Origin: Apteryx mantelli
Taxonomy: Eukaryota; Chordata; Aves; Apterygiformes; Apterygidae
Direction of reading: 5' to 3'
DNA length: 64,000 nt
Assembly (NCBI RefSeq): GCF_036417845.1
Contig: NC_089981.1
Location: forward strand, 21,348,001 to 21,412,000
A model generated the notes under the pieces. It made no database searches, had not been told where the DNA came from, and saw nothing but the letters and a program-made list of their open reading frames with translations. Numbering within the stretch: position 1 is the stretch's first letter; every line of letters begins with the position of its first letter. Position numbers and translations under genes: made by a program. Shown here piece after piece: positions 15,301-48,833 of the stretch.

Positions 15301-17700
15301 CAGTGGACTCACTGACCGTTATGTTCTGTATTCTTCTGTATTCTGAATATTCTGTTCAGCCATTGAAGGAATACAAGACTGGCATGATCACAGCAGGGCG
15401 TTGGGGGTAAAATACATTACAGAGAAAAAAGAAGCGAGTTCCTGTCTGAGGGGAAGGAGATTTCTGTGATGAGGACTTTTGTGCCTCTCTGTACTGATAG
15501 CAGAGGTCATACAAACTCTTAAGCCTCTGTTCACCCCAGAAGAGGGGATCTTAGTTCAGATTGTTCCTTGCTTACAGTGTAATTAGTTACTCTGTGTCTT
15601 GCCTGTGCCCTAACCCCAGTTATTTCGCCATTACTTCCTTCGTGGGCTTTAAAGCTAGGTTATCCGGGGGGTGCAGGCAGCTGAAGAACTCTTAATAGAT
15701 TTAGTTTATTAGATGCTAGAGTAGATTAGTCTCTTACATGGAATTAAAAATTGAACATAGATATGGAGTCCATCTACCAAAAAAAAAAAAAAAAAGGTGT
15801 GCTAATGCAGCTTTGTTGCTATGGTATAAAACCTGACATCAGGAACATGAAGACGTGTTTGCCTTTTTCCATTACTTAAGAAGACGGCTGGTTATCGACT
15901 AATCCGTTGGGCAGGATATTGCATTGTCACCTAACAACAAGCTGGTTCTAGTGCACAAGAAATGGAAACAGGGAAGAGGGGTCAGTTGCTAGAACATAAT
16001 TATGTTTTCCAAGTCTGATTCTAGTATTTTAACTACGCAGTCTTTGAGTGTTTGAGCCAATAATTCAGCACTTAATTCTTTTTTTTTTTTTTCCTGATGG
16101 CTTTTAGGTTTCAATAAGTTCTGATGCTAGCAGAAGGCTTAGTTTTGTTGAATTTGACAAAGTGCATTATCGAAGCATAATAGATTTCTCCTCAGGAGCA
16201 GAAAAAATGTGCTGAGCACAAGGAATGACAGGTTTGTTTAGTTTTCTTTTTCTGATTGCTTTATTTGAATGTGGGCTTAAAACTTGTGGAAGGTACTATC
16301 CTACTGGCTCCAGGATGAAAAGATCTCTCTGCTAATCCCTTTAAAGTATATTGCATGAAGAGCAGCAGTGTAAATTTCTCATACATTGCTCCTCCTGCAT
16401 GCTTTAAGCCTAACCAGGAGAGGCCTTGGGCAAGACCAGAAAGTTATTTGTTTTGTGTGGGACAGAGCTCATGTTTCGTAAAGCCAGTACCATCCTTTCC
16501 ACATAATCCACTGGGTTTTGCACTGTGCCTTCAGCCCATTCATCTTTGGCGTTGCTGCTTAGGCTTTCAGTACGACCCAGTTCCTGCTGCTGCGGTCACA
16601 TGGCTTCCTGCCTTTTCAAACCGACCACGCTTGAAACACATAAGATCATTTCTGGACATGGTGGAGAGATAACATATTTGAAAGAACTGTTACCACAATT
16701 TAAAAATGAAAGCCGTCTCAGCCAGTAATGAATTCCCTTAACCAACGTTTATTTCCTGGGAATTTTTTTTGAAACTAAGAATAAATTTTGCGAAACAAAA
16801 TTGAAAAAGAATTTAGTGAGGGATGAAAGAAAGAAAAAGTATTTTGACAAGTAGCATATCTATATGCCTTTATATAAACTAAGCATGCAAGCCCTATTAT
16901 TCACTTTATTTCTATTGTGAGTTCCTCTACCACTCTGCTCTTTGCCTTTATTGCACTGTAGACACCTGTGGTTCCCCAGAAGATAGACTATGTTTGTTGT
17001 AAAACACTCTGAACAGTTGTAAAATAAGGTACACTCTTTTTGTAAAGTTAACAGTAAATTATAATGAGTTACTAATTACTAATAAAGTGTTAAAATAATA
17101 AACGAAGTAATCAGCAGAACAAATGGCTGAAGGAAATGAGTGCTGGGTTCCACGTGGATCCAGGATGCTTATCAAAACGGAAATCATTACAGGACTGAGG
17201 CCCAAGTTAGACTGACGTTAAGAAAGGGTGAGTGCGTTGTAATCAAAAGGATATAAAACAAACACAGCCATAATTTTCATATCTCCTTCTAAATCCTCTG
17301 AGGCTTTTAAAGAGATTATTTGAGGTTTTGAATCAGACTTCATGCCTTGGTGTAAGAACAAATGTCAGTGAAATGGGCAGTATCAACAGGTTGACATTAG
17401 GTAAGATAACTAATAAAAGTGGAGAGAATTCTCTTTCCCCAGGAGAAACAAATCATTTCCTTCTTTGGCTTTTCTGCCTTCTCTTTCCATGCTAATGGCA
17501 CTCTAGAAAAATTCTGTCAACTAATTCTAGTCAGAAAAAAATCAGTTCCTGTTAGCAATGCTAGGACAAAGCAGAGTGAAGGTCGAGCACTCAGAAACGG
17601 GAGGACCAGTTTGAAAGCCAGCATTTTCTGGTATTGTCACTGGTTCTCCGTCCTGCACAAAGAGACATCAGTGTTTGTTGCAGAATGAGATTTGCAGCTG
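6351..17700. other. Intergenic stretch, no gene recognised
   Basis: No coding exon is recognised. The longest open frame (about 14262-14894, + strand) has no family signature and a composition like translated non-coding DNA. Simple-sequence content includes a T run at 6356-6371, a 15-bp tandem duplication at 6932-6961, a GT-rich tract at about 10920-10935, an A run at 15779-15796 and a T run at about 16079-16092. This is probably the KMT5B-side flank of CHKA, judged only from vertebrate gene order. Confidence 0.55.
6932..6961. repeat. 15-bp perfect tandem duplication
   Basis: ATAGCCTTGGCAGGC is present twice in direct succession with no mismatch. No function is apparent. Confidence 0.85.
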
Positions 17701-17723
17701 TAGCATTGGTTTTTGGTACTTAC

Positions 17724-17758
17724 CTCTCAGTGATGTCTTCAGCTTCTTCAGCAGGGAC
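17724..17758 (-). other. Candidate 35-nt micro-exon, divergent to CHKA
   Basis: Read on the minus strand, this segment is preceded by a textbook polypyrimidine tract and acceptor (CCTGTTTCTTTTGCAG) and followed by a strong donor (GAG|GTAAGTACC). The first frame is open (VPAEEAEDITE plus a split codon). It lies about 1.1-1.5 kb from the CHKA CpG island, so it could be an internal exon of a divergent transcript started from the island, coding or non-coding. No gene family is recognised from 11 codons. The splice signals are seen directly; transcription is inferred. Confidence 0.35.
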
Positions 17759-19030
17759 CTGCAAAAGAAACAGGGATCCTTAAAAGTGGAACCCAGTTTC
17801 ACTGAAGTCATGTGCAACCACCCTGATTTACCCTAGCTGAAGTGCTAACTATTTGTTGGGGCGTTGGATTGGGAGCTAAGGCATAAAAGAGGAGAAAAGG
17901 AAACCCGTGTCTCTCCTGTTCCAGTTTGGCATCCTAACCCATACGTTACCCTTCCTCCAAACTAGGGTCTGGTATACCTCAGCCATGACTTCGTTTCAGT
18001 TGTGCTAAAAGCTGATTTGCCAGCACAAAGCGGTTCTGATGCCAGATCTGGAACTTCCCTGCCACTTCTCAAAAAATCCTTGGGCTATTTGGGAGTTTTC
18101 CAGCGTTGGAGTGCCAAAGTGAAATGTACAGACGGAGAAAGGGAGCAGCCTATGCAGTGAAATATTTATGGGGGGAGGGGGAGAGGAGGGAAGAAGCATG
18201 TCGGGAACTCCCTCACAACCCAACAACCCCCAGTTTCAATAATGATCTCTGCAGTAACGGCAACTATTATTAAAAGAACCCACACGGTACTTGTATATAC
18301 AGTAGAAGACCAGCAAGGGAAAGATAACGGCTAAAAAAAGAAAAAAATCATGGGAGGGCAAAGGTAGTTCAAAGAGTAAAGGTGGTTTATGTGCTTATTG
18401 CTCATTTATGATGAGATGATACCATCTATTAGGCAACTTTCCCATCCCTTGGGGCTGCAGGAGGGCCTGGAAAGCTGCAGCTCCTTCCAGCTGGCTGTGA
18501 CATCACTGCTCCAACATCCCTCACGTGCCACGGTCCGGCACGGAGGCAGCGCTGGCGTTTCTGGTAACAGAAGCAGAACATCGCCACCAAAATTAACGGA
18601 GGAACTCGGCTGAGAAAACGCTGTGCGTGGAACTGATTCTCCTTCTTGTCGATTACTTTGCCGTTCCAGGTATGATTTTTCCTGAGCCAAGAGAGACCAG
18701 TTTTCCATACAGGTATGAATCAGCCCTTGGAAATGGTAATTGAGTAAGTAACTCACTAACTTTCCATGATAGAGTTTAAATAAACATATTCTTGGTTGTT
18801 GTAGTGCACTTTGTACAGCACAGGAATTTCTCAGATGTTTTGGGGGCACGTCACGGGAGTGGATGACACGGGCACATCAGGAAGCCTTGGCAGGGCTAGC
18901 CCTGGGTAAATGTCAGCTCGCTTAAACGCCGAATAACGAACGACGCAACGGGGGCAAGCGCGTGAGGAGACCCAGAGCCTGCGCCGGCGGGGGCACAAAC
19001 CTTCCCCCGCTGAATCCGCCTCCGGTTTGA

Positions 19031-42208
<23,178 letters not shown>

Positions 42209-43391
42209 ATGTAGGAGGAGTGGCCTGTTGGTTACTGTACGAAGAGGGCAGCTGGACAGAACTTTCACTGTGCTTAGGCTACTGTATCTGTAACGAAGGT
42301 GTCACTGCCTTCCAGTTCCTTGGAAGGCAGGTGTACAATACTGAAGACTGTATAAAAATGATTTGTTTACAGTTTCATAAATATTTGGAATGAGATTGGG
42401 AGGCAAAAGTAAAATACAACAGTGCAATATCTTTAAATCCTTTTAATCTAGAAGGTATTTTATATTATGGGAGAAGCTTACAATTAAGTGTCAATACCAC
42501 ATGCATCAGAGGAAACAGTGTTACTGTGAGTACATTTTTCTGGGGTTTGACATAATGGCAAATGTTGTAAGCAGAACAGTTGTAAAAGATGATACATTGT
42601 AGACACTGCCTCTTAATGAGAAGGAGAAAAGCAACTGTAGGGGAGACAACTGTTAAACTGTGAAGTAGGCTTAAAATCTTACTGTGAGGTTAGGTTCAAC
42701 ATGCTCCGTGAACACTATCTTCAAAAAGCTGCTGATATGTTACAACACCACTTTAACCGTAAAGCAACTAAACACGTTGAAGCGGCATGCTTTAAAGTGT
42801 TATCTGCAAATACATGAATGTGTCTCTTATGCTGGCGTGCCTGTAAGGTGAAGTATGAATGAACTTTGGACATCCCGAAGGGGTTTGTCTTGAACTGTTC
42901 ATTCCGCATCCTTCACCGAGAACATGCTTTATTGCCCGGCCTGACTGACTCTTACTATGCTGTGTCCTGCACAGGGGGATCTGTGGGCTGGCAGCACTAG
43001 GAAGAGTGCCTTGAATTGCTCTAGCTGCTCCCCCCATAACTGGATTGGCATTGACAATACTTGTAATTGGAGCCCATCTCTCTTCTTGACTTGTGTTGCC
43101 ACAGTATATGGCTGTAAGGAATAGTAGAGCCAAAGACTGCGGAGAACACTTCAGGAAATTGCTGTTCTGTCCAACTAATGCTTAAGTGGCTTGGGGGGTG
43201 CTTTCCTCGTACCTCCCACCTTCATGTTCCAGCAATCCAGTAAAGTGGAGTGTCTTGTGGGGAACAATAACATGTATATTGAAACTTGAGTATAATCTGT
43301 GTACATGTCATCTAAAGATTTCTTTAGATTTTTGGGAACTTGTTTATTTTGAATGTTTTGTTTGTGCTTTCTAACACACTGTATTATAAAT

Positions 43392-43397
43392 AATAAA
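43392..43397 (+). terminator. CHKA poly(A) signal, proximal
   Basis: AATAAA about 1.18 kb after the stop codon, in an AT-rich context followed by a pyrimidine-rich stretch. It is the likeliest main CHKA polyadenylation signal. Confidence 0.6.
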
Positions 43398-43554
43398 CTT
43401 TTAAGTCTACCCCTTTTCACTTGTATAGCAAATACTGTTTCAATCAGTTAACGTGCAGCATTTCATGTACTGTATAGCATAACTTGTAAAAGCTGTCATT
43501 TTATTCTCTAGTCTAGAGAATCATTTTGCATACACTCAATTCTTAATACTTTAT

Positions 43555-43560
43555 AATAAA
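43555..43560 (+). terminator. CHKA poly(A) signal, second
   Basis: A second AATAAA 163 bp after the first. The two probably act as alternatives. Confidence 0.5.
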
Positions 43561-43580
43561 TATAAAGCACTTAAACATTA

Positions 43581-46507
43581 TAGTTGATATTCTTAAGTCT
43601 TCATTGTAACTGAAGGATAAAACTGATGCTGTTTCTGGCCTTAATCTGTGCTGGAAATACTTTTTCTTACCTTCAAAGGCAGCCTGAATTCAACTTAGGC
43701 TCTGTGCCATGGGACATCCCTTCTATTTAAATGTATCTTTAGCATTTATTGTATAACTGAATGCTAATAGAAAGCATGATGCAAAAAGGCAGTTAAAGCA
43801 AGCGATGAAAGATAGACTGAAGTGTTTTAGTGCTAACAAGGGTTTAGGTTTAAGCACTTGACTGTATCTACATCCTGTTAACTACCCTAAAAGCAAAGGT
43901 AAAGGCTACCAGTATATACTGAGTTTTACTGGCACATCACATAAAGCATTTGCCATCTAAATATCCAGGTGATGTATCTAGGCTACTGAAGGCTTCATTG
44001 AACAGGTACTATTGTATGCAGTAAACCCAATGGGAATGGCGGAATGGAAGGGGTGAAAGCATTTAAGATGATGCTGTTTGTGTAGTTAGAGGACTGCAAT
44101 GTGTAATAGTAGTCCTGATTTTGTAGGAAGCCTCTTGTTTTATATTCCAATGGTAAGCCTAAATTCTCAGGAATCCCATGGAGACTGTCTGGCTCTTATC
44201 CATTGTATTTCTTGGTTCTTGGAAGCAAAAAGGGAAGGGGGCTCAGTCCCTGTAGTGCTAACTGTAACACTTGCATCAGAGGTGAAGCCCTTTCTTATAG
44301 TTGGGATGGCTGTTGTACGCTAACTGCATTCTCAGAGGAAACTTAGCTACTAAGGTCTCTCTGGCAAGACTGCTTCAGGAAACTCCCAGAAGTATAGTTG
44401 TGCTCAAGTATTACTGTCACTTTCTGCATAAAAAAGGCTCCTAACAGAAGCAAAACATGCTTCCGTTCCTCAAAACAGCTCCAACTCCTGCCTTTTTTTT
44501 TTTTTTTTTTTTTTAAGGTAAATTTTTGAAGAGGGTGGGATTCTCAAAAGGGCTCTGTGGTGGCATAGTGGCTCTTGGGGACACAGGTAAGTCAAATGAA
44601 CAGAGACCAATGCAGAGTCTGTTCTTCCAAGTGCAATTTTTTTGTAGATAGCCTATCAAGGGCAAGTTGTTTAAATTTTCTTTGAAAACTTATTTACTCT
44701 AGATGATCAGGAACTGCAGCATAGTCGTCTTACTCATAGTCACTGAACCTGTGGCAATCTTGTAGTAATGATGATTGAAGTTAACTTTCAAGCTGACCAA
44801 GCAGTTAAATGTATCGGCACTTCTGTAATACGGATATTGTCTTGTGAAGCTACAGCCATAGGATTTTGTATAAATGTGGTTGTTTCTTAAACTTAAAAAT
44901 AGCTGTGGTTAATCTGATTTGCTTTTAATAAAGGCAGTTTTAGACTGCTGATTAATTCTCCTTTCAGTTGACTTGCAAATGCAATTTGTACTTGAGCTTT
45001 TTCTTGATCACTAATGGGTTTTATACTTCCACTTCATGAATTTGTCTTTGTGTCTGGCCTAGCAAGGTGATGTGGACACTGACTACTGTGGTGAAAGGAC
45101 CTGCTCTTAACCGGTGAAAATGAGAATTCTTGTGTAAGGGTACAGAAACTTACAGGCTACTTTTAAAGGAGATTATCACTTGTCTAGCCAGATGGTTAAG
45201 ATCCAGGAATCTTAGCTGCCATTTGCAGGTGGTCCAGTGGATAAACAGCATAGTGCAGGGTCTACCCCATAGCTTCTACAGTCACTTCTGTAAGATGAAA
45301 TCTGAATGCTCACACTTGAAGATTTAATGAGCTGTAGAGTGACTTTTTTTTAAGGATTTAAGCCTGCAAAATTCAGTCTGCATAGTCTTAGCACCATATC
45401 AGATCCAATGTCTTCTGTCTCTCTAAAAGTGAATTTTTTTATGTTTTTTTCTGGTGTGAACAGGATGCAAACTTTTAGAAAAATGTTATTGTGTGAATTA
45501 ATGAGTGCTGCCGCTTAGGATCTTTAGTAGTGATGATGCCATTAAACAGAATGACTGTTATGCCCTTGGGATTGCTCTGCTCTGATAATTGGTGGGGGGT
45601 TATTGCCAGCCCTGCCCTGCTAGAGGGGACATGCTGTGAGGTAGCAACACCTCAGCCTCAGGGAGAGGCCCAGCAAGAAAAAGCAGAGATGCAGCTAGTC
45701 CTGGAGGTGCAGGTTAGGATACAGCATCCAAATTAGTATCATGGGTATGATGTCTGTCTTAATGGTCTACTTATTTGGTATTGCATGGGTAGACTTGCAA
45801 TATTGATATCATAAATATATGCTAAAGGCTAATACAATTCCAGTTGAGTGCTATGACAAGATATGTAAGTTGTCATTCAGAAACGTGTGCGCCTGTAAGC
45901 TTCTCATCTAGCCGTATGTGTATACAAAGGGAAGTTAAAAGCTTTTGGCGGTGGTTTCTAGTGCTGTAACAGACTTTGTTCTTGTCTTCTGTGGCCTATG
46001 CGAGGTCACAAAGAAAACAAATCTGCTGTGGCCTTCCTCAGATCTTGCTCATGCCAAGTGAGAAGCCAACAGTTTTGTCTGAAGGTCCTTGTAGCTCAGT
46101 AATCCTTACTATGAAATGTATTGGCTTGCCTAATTAGCCATTTTGAGAAGTGTTTCAGAAGGAAAGAATGGGGGGTAGTTGACTTTATAGCTGCGGGTAT
46201 TTTCTCAGATGTGATTCCAGTGCAAGAGACTGAGCATCAAACACTTCCCTTTGTGTGAAACGGTTATGGCAATGGATAGATGAGCCAGATGCACATGCTT
46301 TTATCTGCTTGGGTAGACTAATTCTATATGGATCCAATGCAAGATTAAAAAAAAAAAAGAGCCTGGCAGCTCATCTGCTATGCACTCTTGACCCACAGCT
46401 GAAGGACAGGTAGGGTGCATGTGTGCAGGCATTGCCCTTGCAGGAGCTGGGCAAAGACTCTTCCCTCCCCATACACCCTTGGCGCTCATCATCTAGGTGG
46501 AGGGTGT
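43581..46507. other. Intergenic stretch between CHKA and the provirus
   Basis: No coding exon recognised. Contains a T run at about 44492-44514, a distal AATAAA at 44927-44932 and an A run near 46346-46357. Mammalian TCIRG1 lies close to the CHKA 3' end on the opposite strand, but no V-ATPase a-subunit coding exon is seen on either strand. Confidence 0.6.
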
Positions 46508-46512
46508 GCCAG
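46508..46512. repeat. Target-site duplication, left
   Basis: GCCAG immediately before the 5' LTR, repeated at 52592-52596 immediately after the 3' LTR. The exact flanking 5-bp copy fixes the outer ends of the provirus. Confidence 0.85.
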
Positions 46513-46530
46513 TGACGGGCGAGTGAAGAG

Positions 46531-46698
46531 TTAACAGGACTGAAGTTTGTCAGTTGATACGCAGAAGAACTGATAGCACAAGAGCTGACGTGCACAAAGC
46601 TGCTGAACAGAGGACTTAACAGGACTAAAGAAGTCTACCAACCGATATGCGCAAGGACTGATATGCGCAAGGCTGCGGAATGATTAACAAGACTGGAG
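46531..46698. repeat. U3 enhancer-like diverged tandem repeats
   Basis: TTAACAGGACTGAAG (46531), TTAACAGGACTAAAG (46616) and TTAACAAGACTGGAG (46684) head units 85 and 68 bp apart. Units 1 and 2 share a downstream pattern, GATAYGC-CAAG-ACTGATA. Such U3 repeats often bind transcription factors. The 3' LTR has the same set. Confidence 0.75.
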
Positions 46699-46877
46699 AA
46701 GTGAAGTCTGCCACCTGGAATCTGCACGGACCCCCGGGGAGGGAAGAAACAATACGGAGGTGTTGTGGTCTTGCTTCGCTAGCAGGGTCCCCCCCCCCAA
46801 GCAGACAAACAGACAGTCCTGTGATTGTGAAACTCGCAAAAGTCAGCAAAAGCAGTGTTTGCCCAGAGCCCCAGCCG

Positions 46878-46886
46878 TATAAAAAG
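46878..46886 (+). promoter_or_regulatory. LTR TATA box
   Basis: TATAAAAAG in a GC-rich context (GCCGTATAAAAAGAGAC). Initiation is expected at about 46,905-46,912, defining the start of R. The identical box in the 3' LTR lies at 52180-52188 and could drive outward transcription. Confidence 0.8.
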
Positions 46887-46954
46887 AGACTTGGGAGCTA
46901 GGAGAGTTTGAGCAGGGACGGGAACGTGACCTGATCATCCTCTCCGGCTGGACC

Positions 46955-46960
46955 GTGAGT
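46955..46960 (+). other. Candidate retroviral splice donor in the leader
   Basis: GGACC|GTGAGT, about 45 nt into the predicted transcript, is a good donor. With the acceptor at 50529-50530 it would produce a spliced env mRNA. Inferred from motif only. Confidence 0.45.
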
Positions 46961-47089
46961 ATTCCCCCCCCTCCCCTTTTCCTGGGACGCTGGGTTAAGG
47001 TAACTCCTCGAGGTTGAGAGCCCTCTCACTAGGAGAGTGAACAAGAAAGCTTTCAAGTAGGGATAAGCAGTCCTTCCAATTAATAACGC

Positions 47090-47168
47090 AGTAATCGACG
47101 GTTTCAGGTTATCCTTTCTAAATTAGTAACTGATGGTTTTGTGTTATCCTTCCTAAATTAGTAATCGC
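47090..47168. repeat. 35-bp tandem repeat in R/U5
   Basis: Units start at 47090, 47125 and 47160 (partial), each opening AGTAAYYGA or AGTAATCGC and ending TTATCCTTYCTAAATT. The 3' LTR has the same array 5302 bp downstream. Confidence 0.8.
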
Positions 47169-47211
47169 ATTATTTTAATGGATGTTACTAATCCAAGAAC
47201 TTGTGTGAGGA

Positions 47212-47217
47212 AATAAA
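47212..47217 (+). terminator. LTR poly(A) signal
   Basis: AATAAA followed by a T-rich/TTATTA stretch, about 330 bp after the TATA box, so R is roughly 300-330 nt long. The working copy for the viral RNA would be at 52514-52519 in the 3' LTR. Confidence 0.75.
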
Positions 47218-47294
47218 CATCTTTTTTATTATTATTATATTACTGTCTCAGTCGTTGCTATCGAACCTTCATAGCATGACAGCGTGACAGTTTT

Positions 47295-47312
47295 TGGCGT
47301 AGTCGGCAGGAT
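47295..47312 (+). other. Primer-binding site complementary to tRNA-Ser
   Basis: TGGCGTAGTCGGCAGGAT is the exact 18-nt reverse complement of the vertebrate tRNA-Ser (AGA/TGA) 3' end including CCA. It begins five bases after the LTR. Further downstream bases stop matching the tRNA, the expected 18-nt footprint. A GGATA-rich stretch follows to about 47333. Confidence 0.88.
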
Positions 47313-47387
47313 AGGATAAGGATAGGATAGGATACAGACTTAGTGGATACATAAGCTGGGGTAACCGGATAGAAATATTTTTGAACT

Positions 47388-48833
47388 ATGTCACTGCGTG
47401 AGTTATTGAGAAGGCACGGAAGCGGACCCTCAAGCCCTGGGATTGACTGGGCAAATGATAATTGGGAAAATGAAGCCTCTGTTGTGTGTAGGATAGAGGA
47501 AGTCAGAGGTAACCAAAGAGATGGGAAAGGAAAAGGTGGTATATGTGCCATCTTAGGGGCCTGTTTACTGGCAGCCCAACAAGCCAATCGGACCCATCAA
47601 AAAACTAAGGAACAGTTACAAGAAAAGGTGCAGGAGTGTGTAGATCTTGAAAGAAAATTGAAATTAGAGAAAGAGCGAAATCAGAAATTACAAAACAAGT
47701 TAGAACTCGTCCTTTCAACAGCAAGGAAGCCCCCCACAGCAGCTCAGATTAGAAAAATGTTGGTGGAGGACCCGGACGAATGGGACGGAGATATATGGGG
47801 AAACAGCAGTAGTTCAGAGGACGATGGTGATTTGTACCCTCCAGAACCCTCACCTCTGGATGTGCGGCCAGTTGTAAAAACCGAAACCGCAACAGGACCC
47901 CATGGGGGTAATGCTAGAACCACAGTTAGAACTACCCCTTACTCAGGAGACGAGATGGGAAAACTGCAAGAGAAATACTGCAGGCAACCTACAGAAACAG
48001 AAACTGAGTATTTGTGGCGGGTATCCTTAACAGGAGGTGATCGCATAATACTAAGTGAAGAGGAGGCATCAGGATATTGGGGACCAGGAGTTTTCCTGAC
48101 GGGTAGAGTTGGGAATCGCTCCCTCACCTCCCGAGTAGCCTACTGGGCAGGGGGACAGGACCCGAGGAACAGAGGAGAACCTTTGAGAATAGGTATAAAT
48201 ACCCACAGTGAGCTTACAGAAGCCATACAAAAGGCAGCTTGCGTACAGCAGATATATGAAAGGGGAGCCTATGACGTCCCCATGCAAGCCCCGGTAAGCC
48301 CAAACAGCCTAACACCTTTAATACGGGGATTGCCTACAGTGTTAAAGCTGAAGCTACAAGCAATACGAGATCGCATTGTAGCTGCAGAGGCACACAATCA
48401 TAATAACCTCAATGCCCCCCCCATGCCAATACCGACATGGGCGGATACCTTGTTAGAAGTGCATCGAACTGCGCAAGAGATGGGGATGGATACCAAACCA
48501 CGGGAAAAGCGCATTAGACAGGCTACTGCCTCATATGCCCCGAGGAGAGGACATTCCCCCCCCAGGCGGCACAACAAGGAAATGGGAACTAAACAAGAAG
48601 ACAGGGAGAAACGAAATAGATTGTGGCGACATGCCCTGGCATTAGGTGTTCCACGATCCATGCTACATAACCAGAAAACAGAGGACATAGAACAGATAGT
48701 GAGCAAGCTGGAACAAGCGAAAGGGGTGACTCTGCCATCCACCCCACCTGGCTCACAAGATAGTAAACAAGAATCTAAACCTAGTAACCCTTTCTCGGAG
48801 TTACGAGAAGAGTTGCATGATCTAAAAAACTAG
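47388..48833 (+). CDS. gag: Gag-position ORF, coiled-coil protein, ENS-1/ERNI-like
   Basis: 481 codons, intact, in the place of gag, starting AACTATGTC about 75 nt after the PBS. Visible parts: a short N-terminal segment (1-40), a small hydrophobic Gly/Cys/Ala patch (GGICAILGACLLAAQ, about 50-64), a strong coiled coil rich in K/E/L (about 68-111), an acidic Ser/Glu/Asp tract (about 126-150) followed by PPEPSP, a middle region that may be capsid-like, and a basic Arg-rich C-terminus (about 385-430). No Cys-His zinc knuckle is present, unlike most orthoretroviral gags. Length, coiled coil and LTR setting resemble the avian ENS-1/ERNI proteins, which act in chick pluripotent and early neural cells; this assignment is inference. 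The ORF ends on a frameshift heptamer. Confidence 0.82.
   Translation: MSLRELLRRHGSGPSSPGIDWANDNWENEASVVCRIEEVRGNQRDGKGKGGICAILGACLLAAQQANRTHQKTKEQLQEKVQECVDLERKLKLEKERNQKLQNKLELVLSTARKPPTAAQIRKMLVEDPDEWDGDIWGNSSSSEDDGDLYPPEPSPLDVRPVVKTETATGPHGGNARTTVRTTPYSGDEMGKLQEKYCRQPTETETEYLWRVSLTGGDRIILSEEEASGYWGPGVFLTGRVGNRSLTSRVAYWAGGQDPRNRGEPLRIGINTHSELTEAIQKAACVQQIYERGAYDVPMQAPVSPNSLTPLIRGLPTVLKLKLQAIRDRIVAAEAHNHNNLNAPPMPIPTWADTLLEVHRTAQEMGMDTKPREKRIRQATASYAPRRGHSPPRRHNKEMGTKQEDREKRNRLWRHALALGVPRSMLHNQKTEDIEQIVSKLEQAKGVTLPSTPPGSQDSKQESKPSNPFSELREELHDLKN

Larger units (their letters stand above)
42209..43580 (+). other. CHKA: CHKA 3' UTR (predicted)
   Basis: Non-coding sequence continuing from the CHKA stop. 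Canonical AATAAA signals at 43392-43397 and 43555-43560 give UTRs of about 1.2 and 1.37 kb. A further AATAAA at 44927-44932 could serve a longer form. The 3' end is inferred from the hexamers. Confidence 0.6.
46513..47289 (+). repeat. 5' LTR, 777 bp
   Basis: Starts TGACGGGC and ends GTGACA, flanked by GCCAG on the left and by the leader/PBS on the right. U3 holds diverged tandem repeats sharing TTAACARGACT (46531, 46616, 46684) and a 16-bp pair GATATGCGCAAGG. A CRE-like TGACGT lies at 46586-46591. A TATA box lies at 46878-46886 and AATAAA at 47212-47217. R/U5 holds 2.3 copies of a 35-bp unit from 47090. The mirror copy is at 51815-52591. Confidence 0.95.

Noticed and set aside
46625..46901. 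73-74 codon open frames in the LTR (also at 51927-52203)
   Set aside because: They occur identically in both LTRs, lie upstream of or across the TATA box, and have no retroviral accessory-gene resemblance.
47295..47312. Possible tRNA gene fragment
   Set aside because: It is the antisense of a tRNA 3' end placed just after the LTR, so it is a primer-binding site and not a tRNA gene.
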